A stretch of DNA of 64,000 nucleotides from Labyrinthula sp. Ha (Eukaryota; Sar; Bigyra; Labyrinthulida; Labyrinthulaceae). A program made the translations under genes and the position numbers. The notes under the pieces are model-generated. The model was not told the DNA's origin and searched no databases. It saw only the letters and a list, made by a program, of their open reading frames with translations. This document shows positions 45,149-58,700 of the stretch, piece after piece. Where the stretch lies: the NCBI GenBank assembly GCA_015227615.1, contig JAALGZ010000008.1, positions 186,001 to 250,000 of the forward strand, read 5' to 3'. How positions within the stretch are numbered: the first letter of the stretch is position 1; the number at the start of each line of letters is the position of its first letter.

Positions 45149-46427
45149 TTAAACGTAAGTACATGACATAAACACCCTGTCTGCAATTCCATAGGTTTGT
45201 TTAAACACATCCTCATCCTCACATGCAGGGTCTACTGGGGAGTAGCGAGCATCGATGAAGAATAAAGAAGTAAATCCACTAAAATTTAAGCCATCAAATG
45301 TTTCAACTCCAGAACGTCTTATATTGAGTTTTATTATATCTACATTTTCAATACTCTTTGGCAATCTCTTTAACTTTGCTGCATATTGAAAACTTAGCGT
45401 AACTTGTGTACCTAAAAATCCAGAAAAAGTATCTTCGTCTACTACCTCGAGATTTAGAAAATTACTTAATAAGAGGTTTAATATATAAGAATTAAAAGCA
45501 AATACATCCGAGCTAAACAATCTACTTGGTATGTGCGTTATTTGATCAGATTTTGTTACAAGTTCACTTAGAGTTCCAATAAGCTCAATAGGTCTTTGAC
45601 TTTGTATGACTAAATCTCGAAAGTTCACAAGGTGTTTATTATCCAGAAATCCAATCAAATGCAGGGAGTGTTTTGGTGTTGCTGAAACAAGACTCACAAA
45701 TTCTTTAATTAAGACAAAGTTTTTTAAATAATTCAAACTCACCCTCTCACAAAGAAGAATGGGGGAAACTCTTCAATCTCTGAATCTATTGCATAAAACA
45801 GATTAAATTTAAAGTTTTGATTTTTGAATTGACCAATTGTTGAAAATAGAAGTATAAGTGTTCAAATTTGATTCCCGTTGAATTTTCTAATGCATCCTCT
45901 TCTATGATATTAAATTTGACATTAGTAAAGATCAGTTTTGAAACTGATTCCTGATAACCCAAACTCTTCATAAGCTCTTTTGATAGACATCCCAGTTCTA
46001 CATCGCGGATCTCAATTTCGCTTCTATCTCCTGAAATAGTGACGCTATTCAACAAAGCTTCTTTTGCAGATTCAGAATTGAGATCAGTACAGCTGAGTGC
46101 AGGTAAAGTATTGGGTTAGGAAGTAGGTGCAACAGCGACTTCTTCATCGTTTAAGTTTATTTCTGCTGTATAAGTTACCAAGAAAATACAAACATACATC
46201 ACTACCAATAATATAAAAGTAGTAACTAACATTTTGGTCTTTTGTTTCTTACCTTCTTTGTTACCTTGTGGATTAAGCAAACTTCCTATGTTTAAGGTAA
46301 GACTGGGTTCATTTGAGTCAACAAATGGGGTTTCAAACTCGCCTATGTTTCTTTCACAGTATTTTTTTGTGAGAATTAAAACTAGATGCTGTTGTTGACA
46401 TTGCTTTGGAAAGGTGGGAATCCCCAA
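45149..46427 (-). pseudogene. Broken paralogue of the 43.5-kb membrane protein
   Basis: Three open pieces in order (46427-46116, 46055-45786, 45742-45149) match the intact copy along its length: a cytosolic part with EFETPFVDSN (compare TFEVPFGDMN), a membrane span near 46190-46240, SIGQF/IGRFENQ-type ectodomain, and an end LNFSGFTSLFFIDARYSPVD...CTYV. The first two pieces share a frame apart from one TAA. Then a shift near 45845 and another near 45735 change frame. I looked for GT-AG introns that would mend these and found none suitable at the first two breaks. It is tail-to-tail with the intact gene. Similarity is modest, so the duplication is not recent. Sequencing error is possible for the frame changes but less so for all three. 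Confidence 0.7.
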
Positions 46428-47296
46428 AGTATCCAGGAGGGATTAGTACACCAAAACTCGACTCTGAAAGATTTAATATGTTACTTCTATCGTTGGGTTT
46501 GCTTATTTTATAGCTATTTTGGGGAGGGAGTTCATCTGAATGTTATTTTTGTTTGCTTTGTACTAAGTTTATTTATGTTGATCGATGAAAGTAAACAAAG
46601 TGCTCTCTTTAATATATATATATATATATGTGTATATGAAGAGTTTAGACATGTATGATGAGACAGCGAAAACTTCTTAAGAATTGGTATAATTAAATTT
46701 CTCTTTGCCAAGTGACCAACGAAGCAAAAAAATTCCAAATGTCGCAAAAAATATAGGTGCAAATTTTTGAGAAGGAAGCTTCTTCTTAGTAGCATAAAAT
46801 ATACAGGTGCCAGGAGGTTTCTATGTTTTTATATTTTTTGGGATATATTTACCATTTATATTGAGTTTTCTCAAATGGTTCTTAGCAACTCCAGAGTAGA
46901 AAACCCCAATTTTAAATTGGATATTCCAATTTCCTAAAATAAAAAAACAAACAAACAAATATATAAAAATCTCCCAAGGTAAATGCTCCGCCAGGAGTTC
47001 ATGAATATCAACAAAGAAGAAAAATACCTATATTTTAGGCAAGGAAACTAGAAATGCTCTCAAATCATATTTGCAAACTTTTTAACATCAGTAAACATAT
47101 CTCATAAAATCATAAACGCACAGAGAAACAGCTACTGTATGAGTGCTACTTCAAATTTCATGATTAGAAGAAGACTTGCTAACAGCAATGTAATTTCATG
47201 CATTTTTGAAGAAGTCATATTACTTCCTTTTTTCAGAATACGGAGATTCCACCACAAAGAATGTTAAATGATAGATGCCTATGGGTAGAGTTCTTG
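46428..47296. other. Intergenic with a TA microsatellite
   Basis: No supported gene. A (TA)n run occupies about 46611-46629, continuing into TGTGTATATG. Confidence 0.5.
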
Positions 47297-47509
47297 CTAG
47301 AGTAATGTATTTAAACTGATGAAGATTTCAGGCAATACACCAGCAAATGAAGAGTAACTTTGCACAACCTCTACCTGAGGTGCTCCTATTTCGTGTGAGA
47401 AGGTATAGTTTTTTAAAGAGACTCTAATATTTGATCCCAGTAGAGACCGTATATCAATGTTGCTATTTCTTGGGAGTGGGTGAGTACTAACGGAGAATTC
47501 TCGAAACAA
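47297..47509 (-). pseudogene. Possible short relic of the leucine-rich-like membrane family
   Basis: A 70-codon frame whose middle, SNIRVSLKNYTFSHEIGAPQ, lines up with NLEVVDEDTFSGFLGTQV of the broken paralogue, followed by V..V..YSSFAGVLPEIF against TLSFQYAAKLKRLPKSI. Only a fragment of the ectodomain is represented. The match is short and may be chance. Confidence 0.28.
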
Positions 47510-48288
47510 TACATATTCAACTTGAAATATAGTATAGACTGGTCTTGATCATGCACGCAAAAGGAGAAAACTAGAAGATCAGATATTGATTTTAACAAAT
47601 TTTTACCCCTTCCTAGGGGCTTAGAACATACACAAGGAAAGAGTAAGGCTTCAGGTATTTGGAGCTGTTATTTTTAAATAGATAAAGCGTCTGTTTTTTA
47701 TTGTGCGTTCAAATTTAAATATACAAACAAATATACAACAAGAAAATAAACCGGGTGAATCTTCTACAACTAAGAACTGGATGAGTTGTCAAGTATGTAA
47801 TACTACAGAAGCTCGCCCTTCATGATATTAAGAAAATACTAAGATGTAGCATAGATATATGTTTGGGTAGAAGATATTATACCCGAGCAAACAAATACGA
47901 TCAAAATGAGGAGCCCATAGATTTGAAGGTCATTTCCTTGGTCCAAAAATCACATTTTCATAATATTATATCTTGAATAAAAAGTGAGAGAAAACAAGAA
48001 GGCATATACCAAGCAAAGATTTAAACAGGTCACAGGAAAAATTCAAAAACTTAAAGTAAATGTCTAGAGCTTTTAATTGATGTAAATATCGTCTTCTAAC
48101 TCGGAGTAGTTGTTGAGATATTGAGGTTTTACGATCTGTTGTTTCCGGTGCTTATGTATTAGTAAAAATGTATTATGTAAAGTTGCACCAATTGTGCGGT
48201 AATGTAATATTGTATTATAACTATGTAAAGTGTAAACAGTCAGTAAGGAGAGAGTCGTACACTCGACTGCTTAGTGTCTGACTAGGAG

Positions 48289-48310
48289 TGCCATAAATTC
48301 TGTTATGGCA
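48289..48310. repeat. Perfect 8-bp hairpin TGCCATAA/TTATGGCA
   Basis: The arms at 48289-48296 and 48303-48310 enclose a 6-nt loop and are followed by six A. The hairpin sits a few bases ahead of the relic frame at 48315. Its role is unknown. Confidence 0.7.
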
Positions 48311-48314
48311 AAAA

Positions 48315-48728
48315 ATGTACATTATTGGAGTAGTTAATCCTTTTCATTTAACAAATTGTGCTAAGTTCATTAGAAATTCTACTAAGAGGTTGTTCAATTT
48401 TGAAAGAGTATTTGATAATGAAACAATAATTATGTTTGGAAAAATATTACAGAATCAACAAGAGCACGTCAGGTTGATTAAGTTAAGTAGAATATTTAAG
48501 CTTTTTTGGAATAAAGTTACAAGCATACATAGATTATTCTTCGCTATGTCAAGCTTTGTACTTCCTAAAGGTAGTATTGGACTCATACTTTACCATAAAT
48601 ATAGGTTTACTGAATTACCTGGTAATGTATTACTCATATTATCCCCAAGAATGTTTCTTCTGGATCTTTCTTGTAATTTTCAGTTCATTAAGCCTCATTC
48701 GAGTTTAATAAAACTTACTATTTACTAA
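48315..48728 (+). pseudogene. Ectodomain fragment of the leucine-rich-like membrane family
   Basis: A 137-codon frame corresponding only to about residues 250-385 of the intact 43.5-kb protein: NSTKRLFNFERVFDNETIIM aligns with SSRKRRLIFSEMFDDESIVA, and LILYHKYRFTELPGNV with LQVDHCLKLKKLPSSM. The cytosolic part, membrane span and C-terminal cap are missing, so it cannot be a complete member. It is read in the same direction as the intact gene. Confidence 0.55.
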
Positions 48729-49672
48729 CTTAACATTCCTTTACGCAAACATGAAAAACTTTTCATGACATTTATTTTTTTATCTTTAATATTTTAGTTA
48801 CTTTGGATGTTCATGTTGCTTCTATTACGGAACACTGTGAAAATAAATTTGACTTCAGGAAAGAGCATTTAATAAAATAGGATGTAACAGTATATTGCTC
48901 CTCCTAAGTTGTCAACCAAAACCTAAAGACTTGTTACAATTTTATTTATGTTCTTTAAAAAGATTTTGAGATAAATGAAAGTTGTTGATGTTAATGACAG
49001 TCTATATAACTTCCTGTTAAAAGAAAAAGGTATGATTTATCAATTAATTAATAGTTCGAGCTTTCTTTAACACTATGGATGTTCATCTTAAACTTGAATT
49101 TCGAAAAAAACATATTATTTATTATATTATACTACAAATATGAAATATAAAATAATTTTGGATATACTTTGAGTGTCAAACTTCTTCGGATACGTCATGT
49201 TGTTTTCTTATTAAATTGGTCAATATAATTCATAATATTAAAGAGGTGGAGTCTCTAGCTTTATGAAAAGATTAACAAGAATATTTTATCATACTAAAAT
49301 AGTCTTTTAAGCACCGTATATTGCCCAATAAGCTTTTATAAAATGAAGAAAATATCAGCTGGTTTCTTTTCTTCTTAACAGGGGTCCCAATTTAAATAAG
49401 TTAAATCCGCTCTTCTTCATACCTCAAGCACTTTCATTCTAAAAAAACTGAAATATCAATAATATATTTTTGAACATAAAGTACTGTTGTCCATTTTTAT
49501 TGACTTTTATCTTGTTCAAACAAGTTAATATTCGTATAGTTATTTTACGTTTGTATGTCCAAAACGAAATTTCTAGACTGTCCAAAATAAACATTTTCGA
49601 TTCACAATTCACACACTGTCCAAAAGAGACAGAAAACAATCCGAATTACAAAATTGCACAAGAGAAAAGAAC
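48729..49672. other. Intergenic, upstream region of the E2 gene
   Basis: 944 bp without a supported gene. The last 200 bp must contain the E2 promoter; no TATA or CCAAT box stands out. Confidence 0.4.
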
Positions 49673-50140
49673 ATGAAAAGACTTCAGAAAGAGTTAAGCA
49701 ACCTGAAAAAGGCCGCTGCCAAAGGGGAAACAAATTTCACAGCTGCTCCCGCTGAATCTAAGGGATCTTTGAACTATCAACACTGGAAATGCACGCTCAA
49801 AGGACCAGCTGAGACCCCTTATGAAGGTGGAACCTTCGATTTGACCATGGAGTTTCCTGCAGATTACCCATACAAGCCACCTAAGGTTCGCTTCATGACC
49901 AAAATTTATCACCCGAATATAAATTCTACCGGAGATATTTGCTTGGATATTCTGAAAGACCAATGGAGCCCAGCTTTGACGATTGACAAGGTGTTGTTAT
50001 CAATTTCTTCCCTGCTGAATGCACCAAATCCTGATGATCCTCTTGTAGCAGATATTGCAAACTTGTACAGGAATGATTACCAAACATATGTTGCTCACGC
50101 AAAAGAATGGACCAGGAAGTTTGCAATGAGGGGAAATTAG
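49673..50140 (+). CDS. Ubiquitin-conjugating enzyme E2, UBC4/5 (UBE2D/E) type
   Basis: A 155-residue UBC fold. The N-terminal helix MKRLQKELSNLKK is E2-like, followed by GPAETPYEGGTFDLTMEFP, YPYKPPKVRFMTKIYHPNI with HPN at 80-82, and the active-site segment GDICLDILKDQWSPALTI with catalytic Cys90. The C-terminal helices ANLYRNDYQTYVAHAKEWTR are typical of UBC4/5. It accepts ubiquitin from E1 and passes it to E3 ligases. A slightly extended residue 14-32 loop (AAAKGETNFTAAPAESKG) is longer than in UBC4. There are no tails beyond the core. It is a single exon in a gene-poor neighbourhood. More codons end in G or C than in nearby genes, fitting high expression. Confidence 0.95.
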   Translation: MKRLQKELSNLKKAAAKGETNFTAAPAESKGSLNYQHWKCTLKGPAETPYEGGTFDLTMEFPADYPYKPPKVRFMTKIYHPNINSTGDICLDILKDQWSPALTIDKVLLSISSLLNAPNPDDPLVADIANLYRNDYQTYVAHAKEWTRKFAMRGN

Positions 50141-52041
50141 AAAGTGGGCTGTTTTGTATAGTGGAGAAACAGGCGCAGTTTGCGGGAGATTAACCATAAA
50201 TTGACGTTTTTCTTTGAGTTTTTGTTCCTACTTATTCATGATTCGTTCAACTACTCTTTGCTTGTGTAGAATATACTTATTAATTATCTCTTGAGATCAT
50301 TTTACAAAAGAAGAATAGAGTTTATGATTGGTTATCACTAAAAAAGAACAATCTAACTTATATTAAGAGAAAGAAGAGTTAGAAAAGAACTTATTTCAGA
50401 GTAGTTATGTCATTTCTTCTCCTGCAATAAGAAAAAAGATAGATGGACAGGTATTTATTTATAAAAGGTTACATAGAAAGAGGAAGAACATTAATAGTCC
50501 AAAGTTAAGCTGAAAATGGCAAAGTTGAACTTCATTCCCCATAGCTATGAATGGGAAGAAGAGACATCAACTTTTTATTAAAGTTTAAAACACTTCTACG
50601 CTCATCAATAGAATTAAATTTTAATGCGACAGGTACACTAGCTTTGTATAATAATGTTAAATATGAAAGAACTAAAAAATCGAGTCCTTCAATAAAGAAA
50701 TAAAAATAATAAAATTACTCCAGTTTCATGGTACTCTTTGATAATCTAAGTAGCTTGTAACAGTAAACAAAAAAATGAATAAACTAATCTAACTGTGAAA
50801 GGACTGAACAAATTATCATCTAGGAAAAAAGTTTACACTTTCAAAGAGCAAACTGATTACTTGAAACAAGACAGACAAACTTTAATTGCTTAGAAAACTA
50901 TTCAGTATTGCTATGATACTGGAAGAATACTAATTAAATTAAAAAAGCTGTTTCATGAAATCTAACAGTTTTCTTATTCTTTTTCAGTAAGTAATCAAAA
51001 TTAGTAAGCCTTACATCATGAAATTAATTGTTCAAGAAAAAGTGAAACTTTGAGAAGATTATTATAAAACTAATCTTATCCTAAAAAGGAATGAGATGAA
51101 CAAGTATACTAATTTTTACTTAAATTCCAGAAACCTGCTTGAAAATCGAGTAACTTGGCCACAAGAAAAAACTAATTCATCCACAACAGTGACTTCATCA
51201 TTGAGAAGTTTAACTTTAAACAAAGTGAATTTTAGGTCCCTGACTATCAGGTTTGTGTCTTAAAACAAGTTTTCCACAGCAAAATCTATTGAAGCGTTCT
51301 CAAAACTAATAAAATCCAATGACTCTTTTGAGGAAATGTCCCAAATTTACTTTTTAGTCATATAGGGAAACCCAATATAAGAAAAATCACACTTATTTTG
51401 AAAAAGCTAAAATTTTTTGTTATTCAGCTTCTTATTCAGTTTAACATCTTCAGGACAAAAATTTTTTACATTGGAGTACCTGATTGTGGTAAATGTCGAT
51501 CTGATCAATAGTTGTCCAAAAGAAAAAAGCACGGAATGAGCAATCGAAAAATGGAAACTCAAACAAGGATAATATCTGCGGTTAATATATATACTTTTTT
51601 CAAAGTGGGTCACTTGTTGTCTACTTGACTCATGCTCTGCTCCGAAACCAAATGTCCAGGCGCAAAGAACTCGCTTCTAGCAACTTCAAAAAAGGAAAAA
51701 AATTAAGGACACAAATAGAAAAAAAATCTAGCTCTGTCTATAGCTTTATGTATAATGTTTTTTGGGAATGTTACTTTACAGAACCTCTTTGATTTGGAGC
51801 CCAGGGAATGCATTAAACCGAAATAACTTTCTTCACTTATTCTTAGGAGATCTCATTCAGTTTTTACTTTGATTTTATACATCAGGAGCAGAAGAAATAA
51901 TAAACAATTTTAGAGTTGAACATGTTTGTGTTATGTATCCACTGTTTATCTTTTACAATAACAATTATATTACAAGTTTTGTTTTACTTTTGTGGCGTAT
52001 CATCACATGAAACACACTGGTGCATTACCAGCAATTCTAAA
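50141..52041. other. Gene-poor AT-rich stretch
   Basis: No supported gene in 1.9 kb. An in-frame ATG at 51916 extends the next gene by 42 codons, but the paralogue supports a later start. Confidence 0.45.
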
Positions 52042-52767
52042 ATGGCTCATTTAATGAAACTTGATGGCGAAGAAATGCTTCGAGAAGAACTGTTGCAGAA
52101 ACATATCAAATATACAGAGGAAAATGATATTCAATTTTCACCAAATGATGTTCTAGCATTTGATGTTTCAAATTTCAGAAGAATGAGTGACTTTAAACGA
52201 ACCTATGTCTATGGGAATACACCGCATCCTGAAACTTATATGGAGTCTTGCACTGACAGCGGCTTCAAATACCCTAAACTACTTATAATTCCAAAGATCA
52301 TAGAAAATTTTATAATAGAATTTATGATTTTTTTAATTCACATGTTGATTTGTTTGCCTTATAATTATTTTGTTGAATACTTGTATTTTAGTACTTTCTA
52401 TGACCAAGAATATGGTAAAGAGATTCCGAAATACCTTCGCCAAAATATTTTAGTAACAAGAAAAGGTGTATTTATATATTTGAAGAAGATTGAGGGTTCT
52501 TACACCTGTGATGTGAAGTATAGTCCTTTGATATGGTGTCTTGTTAAATTAGATTTCTGTTCTGTCGATGATTATTATACTTTTGAAACAAGACCTGAAG
52601 AAATATTTTTTATTGAAATGTCAGAAATAGACTATACAACATTTTTTATAAATTTTTTCGAGAAAAATATTTCTTTCTTACGAAATCGTGCATTAATGTT
52701 ACCGATATCTGAAGAAGTCAAGAACATTATTCAGGATGCCAGAAAGAATACAACATTACCAGTATAG
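52042..52767 (+). CDS. Membrane protein, local paralogous family, copy 1
   Basis: A 241-residue protein whose family is unknown. The start at 52042 (MAHLMKLDGEE) is chosen because copy 2 starts at the equivalent residue; the in-frame ATG at 51916 would add a hydrophobic leader absent from copy 2. The two align without gaps over the first 160 residues. Domain order: a helical N-terminus (LQKHIKYTEENDIQFSPNDV), a variable polar stretch, one or two membrane spans at about 79-118, then a compact domain starting YLRQNILVTRKGVFIY and DVKYSP, and a short helical tail (SEEVKNIIQDARK). The last domain has a strand pattern like PH-type membrane proteins, but this is only an impression. No signal peptide. 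Confidence 0.72.
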   Translation: MAHLMKLDGEEMLREELLQKHIKYTEENDIQFSPNDVLAFDVSNFRRMSDFKRTYVYGNTPHPETYMESCTDSGFKYPKLLIIPKIIENFIIEFMIFLIHMLICLPYNYFVEYLYFSTFYDQEYGKEIPKYLRQNILVTRKGVFIYLKKIEGSYTCDVKYSPLIWCLVKLDFCSVDDYYTFETRPEEIFFIEMSEIDYTTFFINFFEKNISFLRNRALMLPISEEVKNIIQDARKNTTLPV

Positions 52768-55700
52768 CTATTATCTCTTGACAACTGTTCGTTTTATCTT
52801 ATTTGAATTATGTTTAATCATTCTGGGTTAATTATTATGATATGACTAAATATATAGCAAGCTTATCTATATAAAATATGAATATATTGAGCAAATCTAT
52901 ATTGTTACCGCAGTTTTTCTTCCATTGTATATTTTTCATTATATTTAACATATTCTTTACTTTATCATAGTCAATACATTTAGAAGATAACTATCTATAT
53001 TACTGGCGTTATATTGGTTCAATTTCTATTCATGATGGAGTTTAAGCTTCTTCACTTAGTATTGAAGAGAGTAGAAAACTGCAACCTCTTGTCCGTCAAT
53101 ATATTAAGAATCAGTCTATCGGAAAATAAGTTGATATTTTTCTTTCTCAACATACTATCGTAAGACATGAAAGCATACATGCGTTTTAGACACTACAATA
53201 GTGATTGAAAATCACTAGAAAGTATAGAGTTGAGCTAATATATCTTTCTTATTGATATAAATCTAGCCAATTAGCTATTCACTCGTGGATGAAAGTGTTG
53301 ATCACACAGCAGGAAATATGCAGACCTGCATTCTCAAAATAATAGCCTTACAGTTAAACGTGGGTATTTTCGGGTTTTAATCATCTTCCTCAAATATCTT
53401 CTTAGTTTCCATTTGACAGATGGGCCAGATCCATTTGCTATTACGTTATTGTGAAAACAGAGTCTGGTTTTTAAGAAGTTAGATTAAACACATTAGAACA
53501 TAAAATAATACTAAGGTTCAGACTAGTATCACAACAAACAAGAATATATTGTAGGCTAATTGTTTTAAGGAAAGAAATTGGAAGTGCTTTTAGTTTACTC
53601 TTGTTATTTATATTTCCTTCAATAAAAACTCCAGTATATTGTTTCTTAAGCACTTTATGGACGCTTAAGGCGTGCATGTACAAAACTAGACTCTAACCAT
53701 AAAACTATGAGCATAAAATGGATACCGTCTCGGCACAAGTGACACTATCACGGAATCCGGAAAACCATGCTATAGAGGGGAAAATTAAAACAAATATTAG
53801 AAATATACTTTAAAGTTATTCATCTCGCTTTGAATTAATAGAATACGAGCGATACTGTTAATAATAACCGAATGGGTTGTCAGTTTGATACACCATAGAC
53901 TTGGAAGTATAGGTACAAGTTTGTTGCCTATGCCTATGCAAGTATAATGTTGTTGTAGAAATATAGAGGGAAGCTAATTGAGAGAAAATAAGAAAACTAA
54001 ACCTGAAGTTCAAGATGTACGGAAACATACGAGCCAACAGAAACTTAAGATCATTCTTAGGAACATAATTAACTGCCTTGATACTCCTAAGTAATTGTAA
54101 AAAACTTATCGATGATATTTCATGTCAGAGCGCCTAATTTCTCCTTCGAATAAAGAAATGATGAATAATGCGGGATATAGTAGTTCTACATGCCGCACAT
54201 TCTTAATTCACAGAGCATAATTATGGTTCTTTGTTGAATTTGAAAGCTTGATGTTTACTATAGAAAGATAGATTGCAAAAAAGACTAGGGTATGAAGAAA
54301 AAGGAAGAGAAAGCTGCAATAACTTTTCAATTCATGTTTTCTATTTCAATACTTGTATACTTTCACAGACATTGACGTTGCCAAGGCTATGTAGCCTTTG
54401 TTTGACATATCTCAATTGGATGAAATTTGTTGTTAGTTGACTAATAGATCGATGAGGGAATGGTATTTTGATTTAGTAAGAATTTGTTTTTGATGTTGAC
54501 TACCAATTCATTACTTGATCAAATAAAATACTGTAGCACTGTCTTGCTACTAACGTTGGAACTCTGGGGATCAAAGAAGTTCTTAAAATTATAGCACTTG
54601 CACTAATTATTTTAATCGGGTATTTATGCACAACAAATTTAGAAATCATAATTGAGGCCATATAGGAACAATGTTAGTTTAGCGATATATGAAAATTAAG
54701 AGTTTGAAAAATTATGCATTTTATTATTTAAAATACAACTTTGAATATAATGGTACCGAAGAGTAAGGAATTAAATAATAAAAGGAGGAATTCTTTTAGC
54801 ATGTTAAGATTATAATTATTTTGAATGCTTCTTTGCACATTTAATGAAACTATAATCAAGAAACAAATCCTTCTGGTATCAATATACTTAGGAAAAACCA
54901 ATTCAGATATTCAAAAAAAGTACAGGACCTTACCGAAAACAGGTATCAAAGTTTAAAGTAATACTGATGTTTTCACAGAATCTACATTCAAAATTATATA
55001 ATATGTTACAAAAACATCTTATGCAAGGAACTATTAATGAAATATGTTTTCTTTGTGATTTTATTTTAGATTTGATTGTATTCGACTTCAATATCCAGGC
55101 TGATCTGGTTCTTTCAAATGAACAGGGATAAAAATTTTCGAAAGTGTTAAAATTGAAATATACGGTAAGTGGAATATAAACCATATTTGTATATAGTGAA
55201 TAACCCGTTACAGTATAAAGGCTCGTGTTAGATCAGCAAGATAAAAATAATTCTAGATAGTACAGAGCTGATACACAAGTTTTCAGCAGAAAGGTATCTT
55301 CTGAGTTGCTTACTGTACTCTCAAAGTTTGATTCGCAGTAAAGTTATTGGTTCTCAATACAATTTGAAAATCATATCTGTAGAGAAATTCTAGCAAAGCT
55401 GAAAATGGACTCGGAAACTCACGAGAAACTTGAATTTCGTTGTAAAGTTGAAATGAAAATAAGATTTCCTAGGATTTGAATATCTCCTGTAGTTTGTTGA
55501 AGCTTTTTCTTTTGATTAAAATAAAACTATTTAAAAACAGAGGATATGATAATGACACGTATACAAACGATGTCACTATTGAGATGAGACTCATTTATGT
55601 CATATCTATTGCCCTAACTCTGAAAATTTTCGTAATCAATACCACCGCAGAAGTAATTTAGTTTTCAAATAATTAAGAACCATATCTCAGCGACTAAAAA

Positions 55701-58700
55701 ATCTTAAAATCTCAGTGAAAATTTGGGTTAAGCAAATTAAACAAAGTTAAAATATTCTTTCCTCCACATCTTAGGTTCATATAGGAGTCAAAGAAAGTAT
55801 CTAATTCTTTCTTGTAACTGTAATAATATTCAAGGCAGAAAGGTCGGAATTGATACATAATCTTAAAGTCAAGCTTATGAATTGAAGGTTAAATAATTCT
55901 TTGTCATAACTATATCTACTGGATGATATTAAAGAAATAGAAAATAATACCCGTTTCACAGATTCTCGTATATGTATAGCTAAGCTAGACTTACTAGAAA
56001 ATAAGTGAAGAAAAATTTTCCTAGAAGTTTGCAGACATATGCCTCCTTTTGATGTATGTTCCTAACCCTCTGTGAAAATCTCATATGCTTCATTTTTCAT
56101 CTCAAGCATCATCACCCAGCTTCAAAGACTAAGTATTAAATTGAAGTCACAAGTTCATCTCAGTTCTGAATATCATACCGTAACCCATATAGAAGTTTTT
56201 CCTGTGATGAATATAATATACGTAAAATAAACCCAATAAAAGAATCAATTTACATAAGAGTTAACTAGAATACTGTATATGGAAGTTACGAAGAATAATA
56301 TATATATAATGATCGACCTATCGAGAGATTTATGCAGCTATTGTAGTCATGACCTGCGGTAACTACTACATTTTGGGAGAAATGACATGATAATATGCAG
56401 TTTTTAGAAGCCTAAGATGTTGAATAGGTTTCTTCACAATTAAAATAATTTTGAGAGGCGATTGATAGAAAATTTTTAATAATGTAAATGTCAAAATATG
56501 CCCAAGAAATGAAAATATGTTGCGTTGGATTAATTTCTATTATATCCAAATATTTACAAAATATTCAATATAGTATAGCACTGGTGTTCTCCCCTTAAAG
56601 ATAGTTAATATAACTACCAAACTTATTTTAAGATATAGTTTTTAATAAGATGCGTCCCAGATTAATATTTAAAATGACACTAAGATAAAATGCAAGCACA
56701 AAAATTTAACCAGGATACAGAAAACAGTAAAAATTTAGTTTATTACATGTTATTTCTTCTGAGAAAACTATGCTACTTCCTTCTAGAACAAGTTCTTGTC
56801 AGATGCTGATACATAGCTTTTTAAAATACGAGTCTTGATTAATACATTTTTTGCTCTTCAACAAATTCATAAGATATCTATAAACAAGAACTTAAATTTT
56901 CTTTATCTGAAAGGATTAACTCAAAATACATGCTTTGTTATATGTACTCTTGTAATGGCTTGTACAAACAATTCAAGCATTAACCTCAATCTATAGCCCA
57001 TTCATTGTGATGTTACTGAGTGTATAGAATAATGAAACGGAGCGTAGACAGCTGAAGCTTAAGATGAAAAGAACTAAGCAAGATAAGAGAAAACCACACG
57101 CCTCATAAAATTTTATGTACTAGTTGTTATTTTTTACTAGAAAAGTAACACATTATACTAAATACTTGTTTAGCCAAAATGAGTGAGTAATTATGCAAGA
57201 AATCACACTGTTGAGACGAGGAAAAACAACAATATTTCATTAGCACGATAAGAAAAAGATAAGACCTCTTTATATTATAAGAAAACAAATTAAGGATATA
57301 TATTACTTTTACCATTCATTGGATTATGTTTTCCGGAATATAGCTTTTATTAAGACTATATTGCTAATAGATTTATATAAATATGTTAATAACCACTTAT
57401 TCGAGCAATATTCTCTATAATTTGCACTAGTATATAGTGCACTGATATGCAATATATATAAGATCTTGTATAATAAGACGAATTATAATACAAAATGTAG
57501 AATTTTTCAATTTGGATTACCTAAAGCTTTCACGTATTGGTCACAAGAATGTTATAGTTTCTCTAAAGCATCAAAGAGTACAATTACCAAAATTGACAAA
57601 AGCAACATGGAGGTAACTTCCAGTTTAAAGCCATATTTGGTCTGACCGTCAAAGGTATTATATTCTATAATAGCAGGGTTTCCAAATGAATGCACACATA
57701 TCTATTTATCAGATGCATGGATCTTATAAACTGTATGAAGATAAAAATAGCTCTCTTTGTTAACCATTTGCTATACTCGGTATATAATCAAGTGTATATT
57801 TACGTCTTTAAAACAATATTCTATATGTCTCAAATAGATCTTTTGATTTTCTTCAAAATATGTATTTGGTACAAGCTCGCTAAACGCCAAAAAGGCTTAA
57901 CCAGTACATGTACTATGCTCAATAAACAATAACAATAATGTACAAACTTTTGAATATGAAATGTGAAAGATTATCAGCATCTTAAAGTGAGTAGGAGCCA
58001 CTTAGTCAAATAATTGAACATAAATGGCTCATAAGCACATGGTCTTTCTAATAATCTTCTATTGGTATGTATACTCAGAGATACTAATCATTCATCTAAT
58101 CAGGATAGTATTTACCTTCAATAAAAAAGATTAACATATCCAAGAAACAATAGCACAATGAGATAAGTATTCTGGAGGAACTAAAATCATTAACTGGTAA
58201 CAAAAAAATCTACAACTATTTTACATGTTTTAAGCACGCACTATTCAACTTAGGGATGATCATGATCAATAAATTGATATTGAATACCTGTGAGGAATTC
58301 TTTGTTTTCCACAACTATAGAATCACTTTTCTTAAAATTTTAAGAAACTAAATCACAGAATATACATAATTATCTATTACATTGAGAGAGGTGAAATATC
58401 AAATTTCTTCAGGAGAGAAATTAATTTCTCAGTTTGTATTCTGAAGTGAATATCGTTGTTATAATTTATTTCTCGAGAAGAAAAGTTGTGAAGATAATCG
58501 CTAGCATTGTGAACCTTTGCTAAGTCGACGTTCCCTTAAGCTAAAATGTGTATTAATAATATTTACTCACAGAATAAACAGCAAATACACAGTAATAGTC
58601 TAGATACTAATATCTTCTAGCATTTGTTTACTCTTGAGTTTACATACCGTTCCAACTAGAGATAGTTGTATTTTATTTTATTCATGCTACTTTTGAAAAC

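Noticed and set aside
48130-48310. A solo LTR-like unit ahead of the 48.3-kb relic.
   Set aside because: No target duplication, second copy or internal element supports it; only a hairpin is clear.
51916-52041. A 42-residue hydrophobic leader for the first membrane-protein paralogue.
   Set aside because: Copy 2 starts at the residue equivalent to 52042 and has no such leader.
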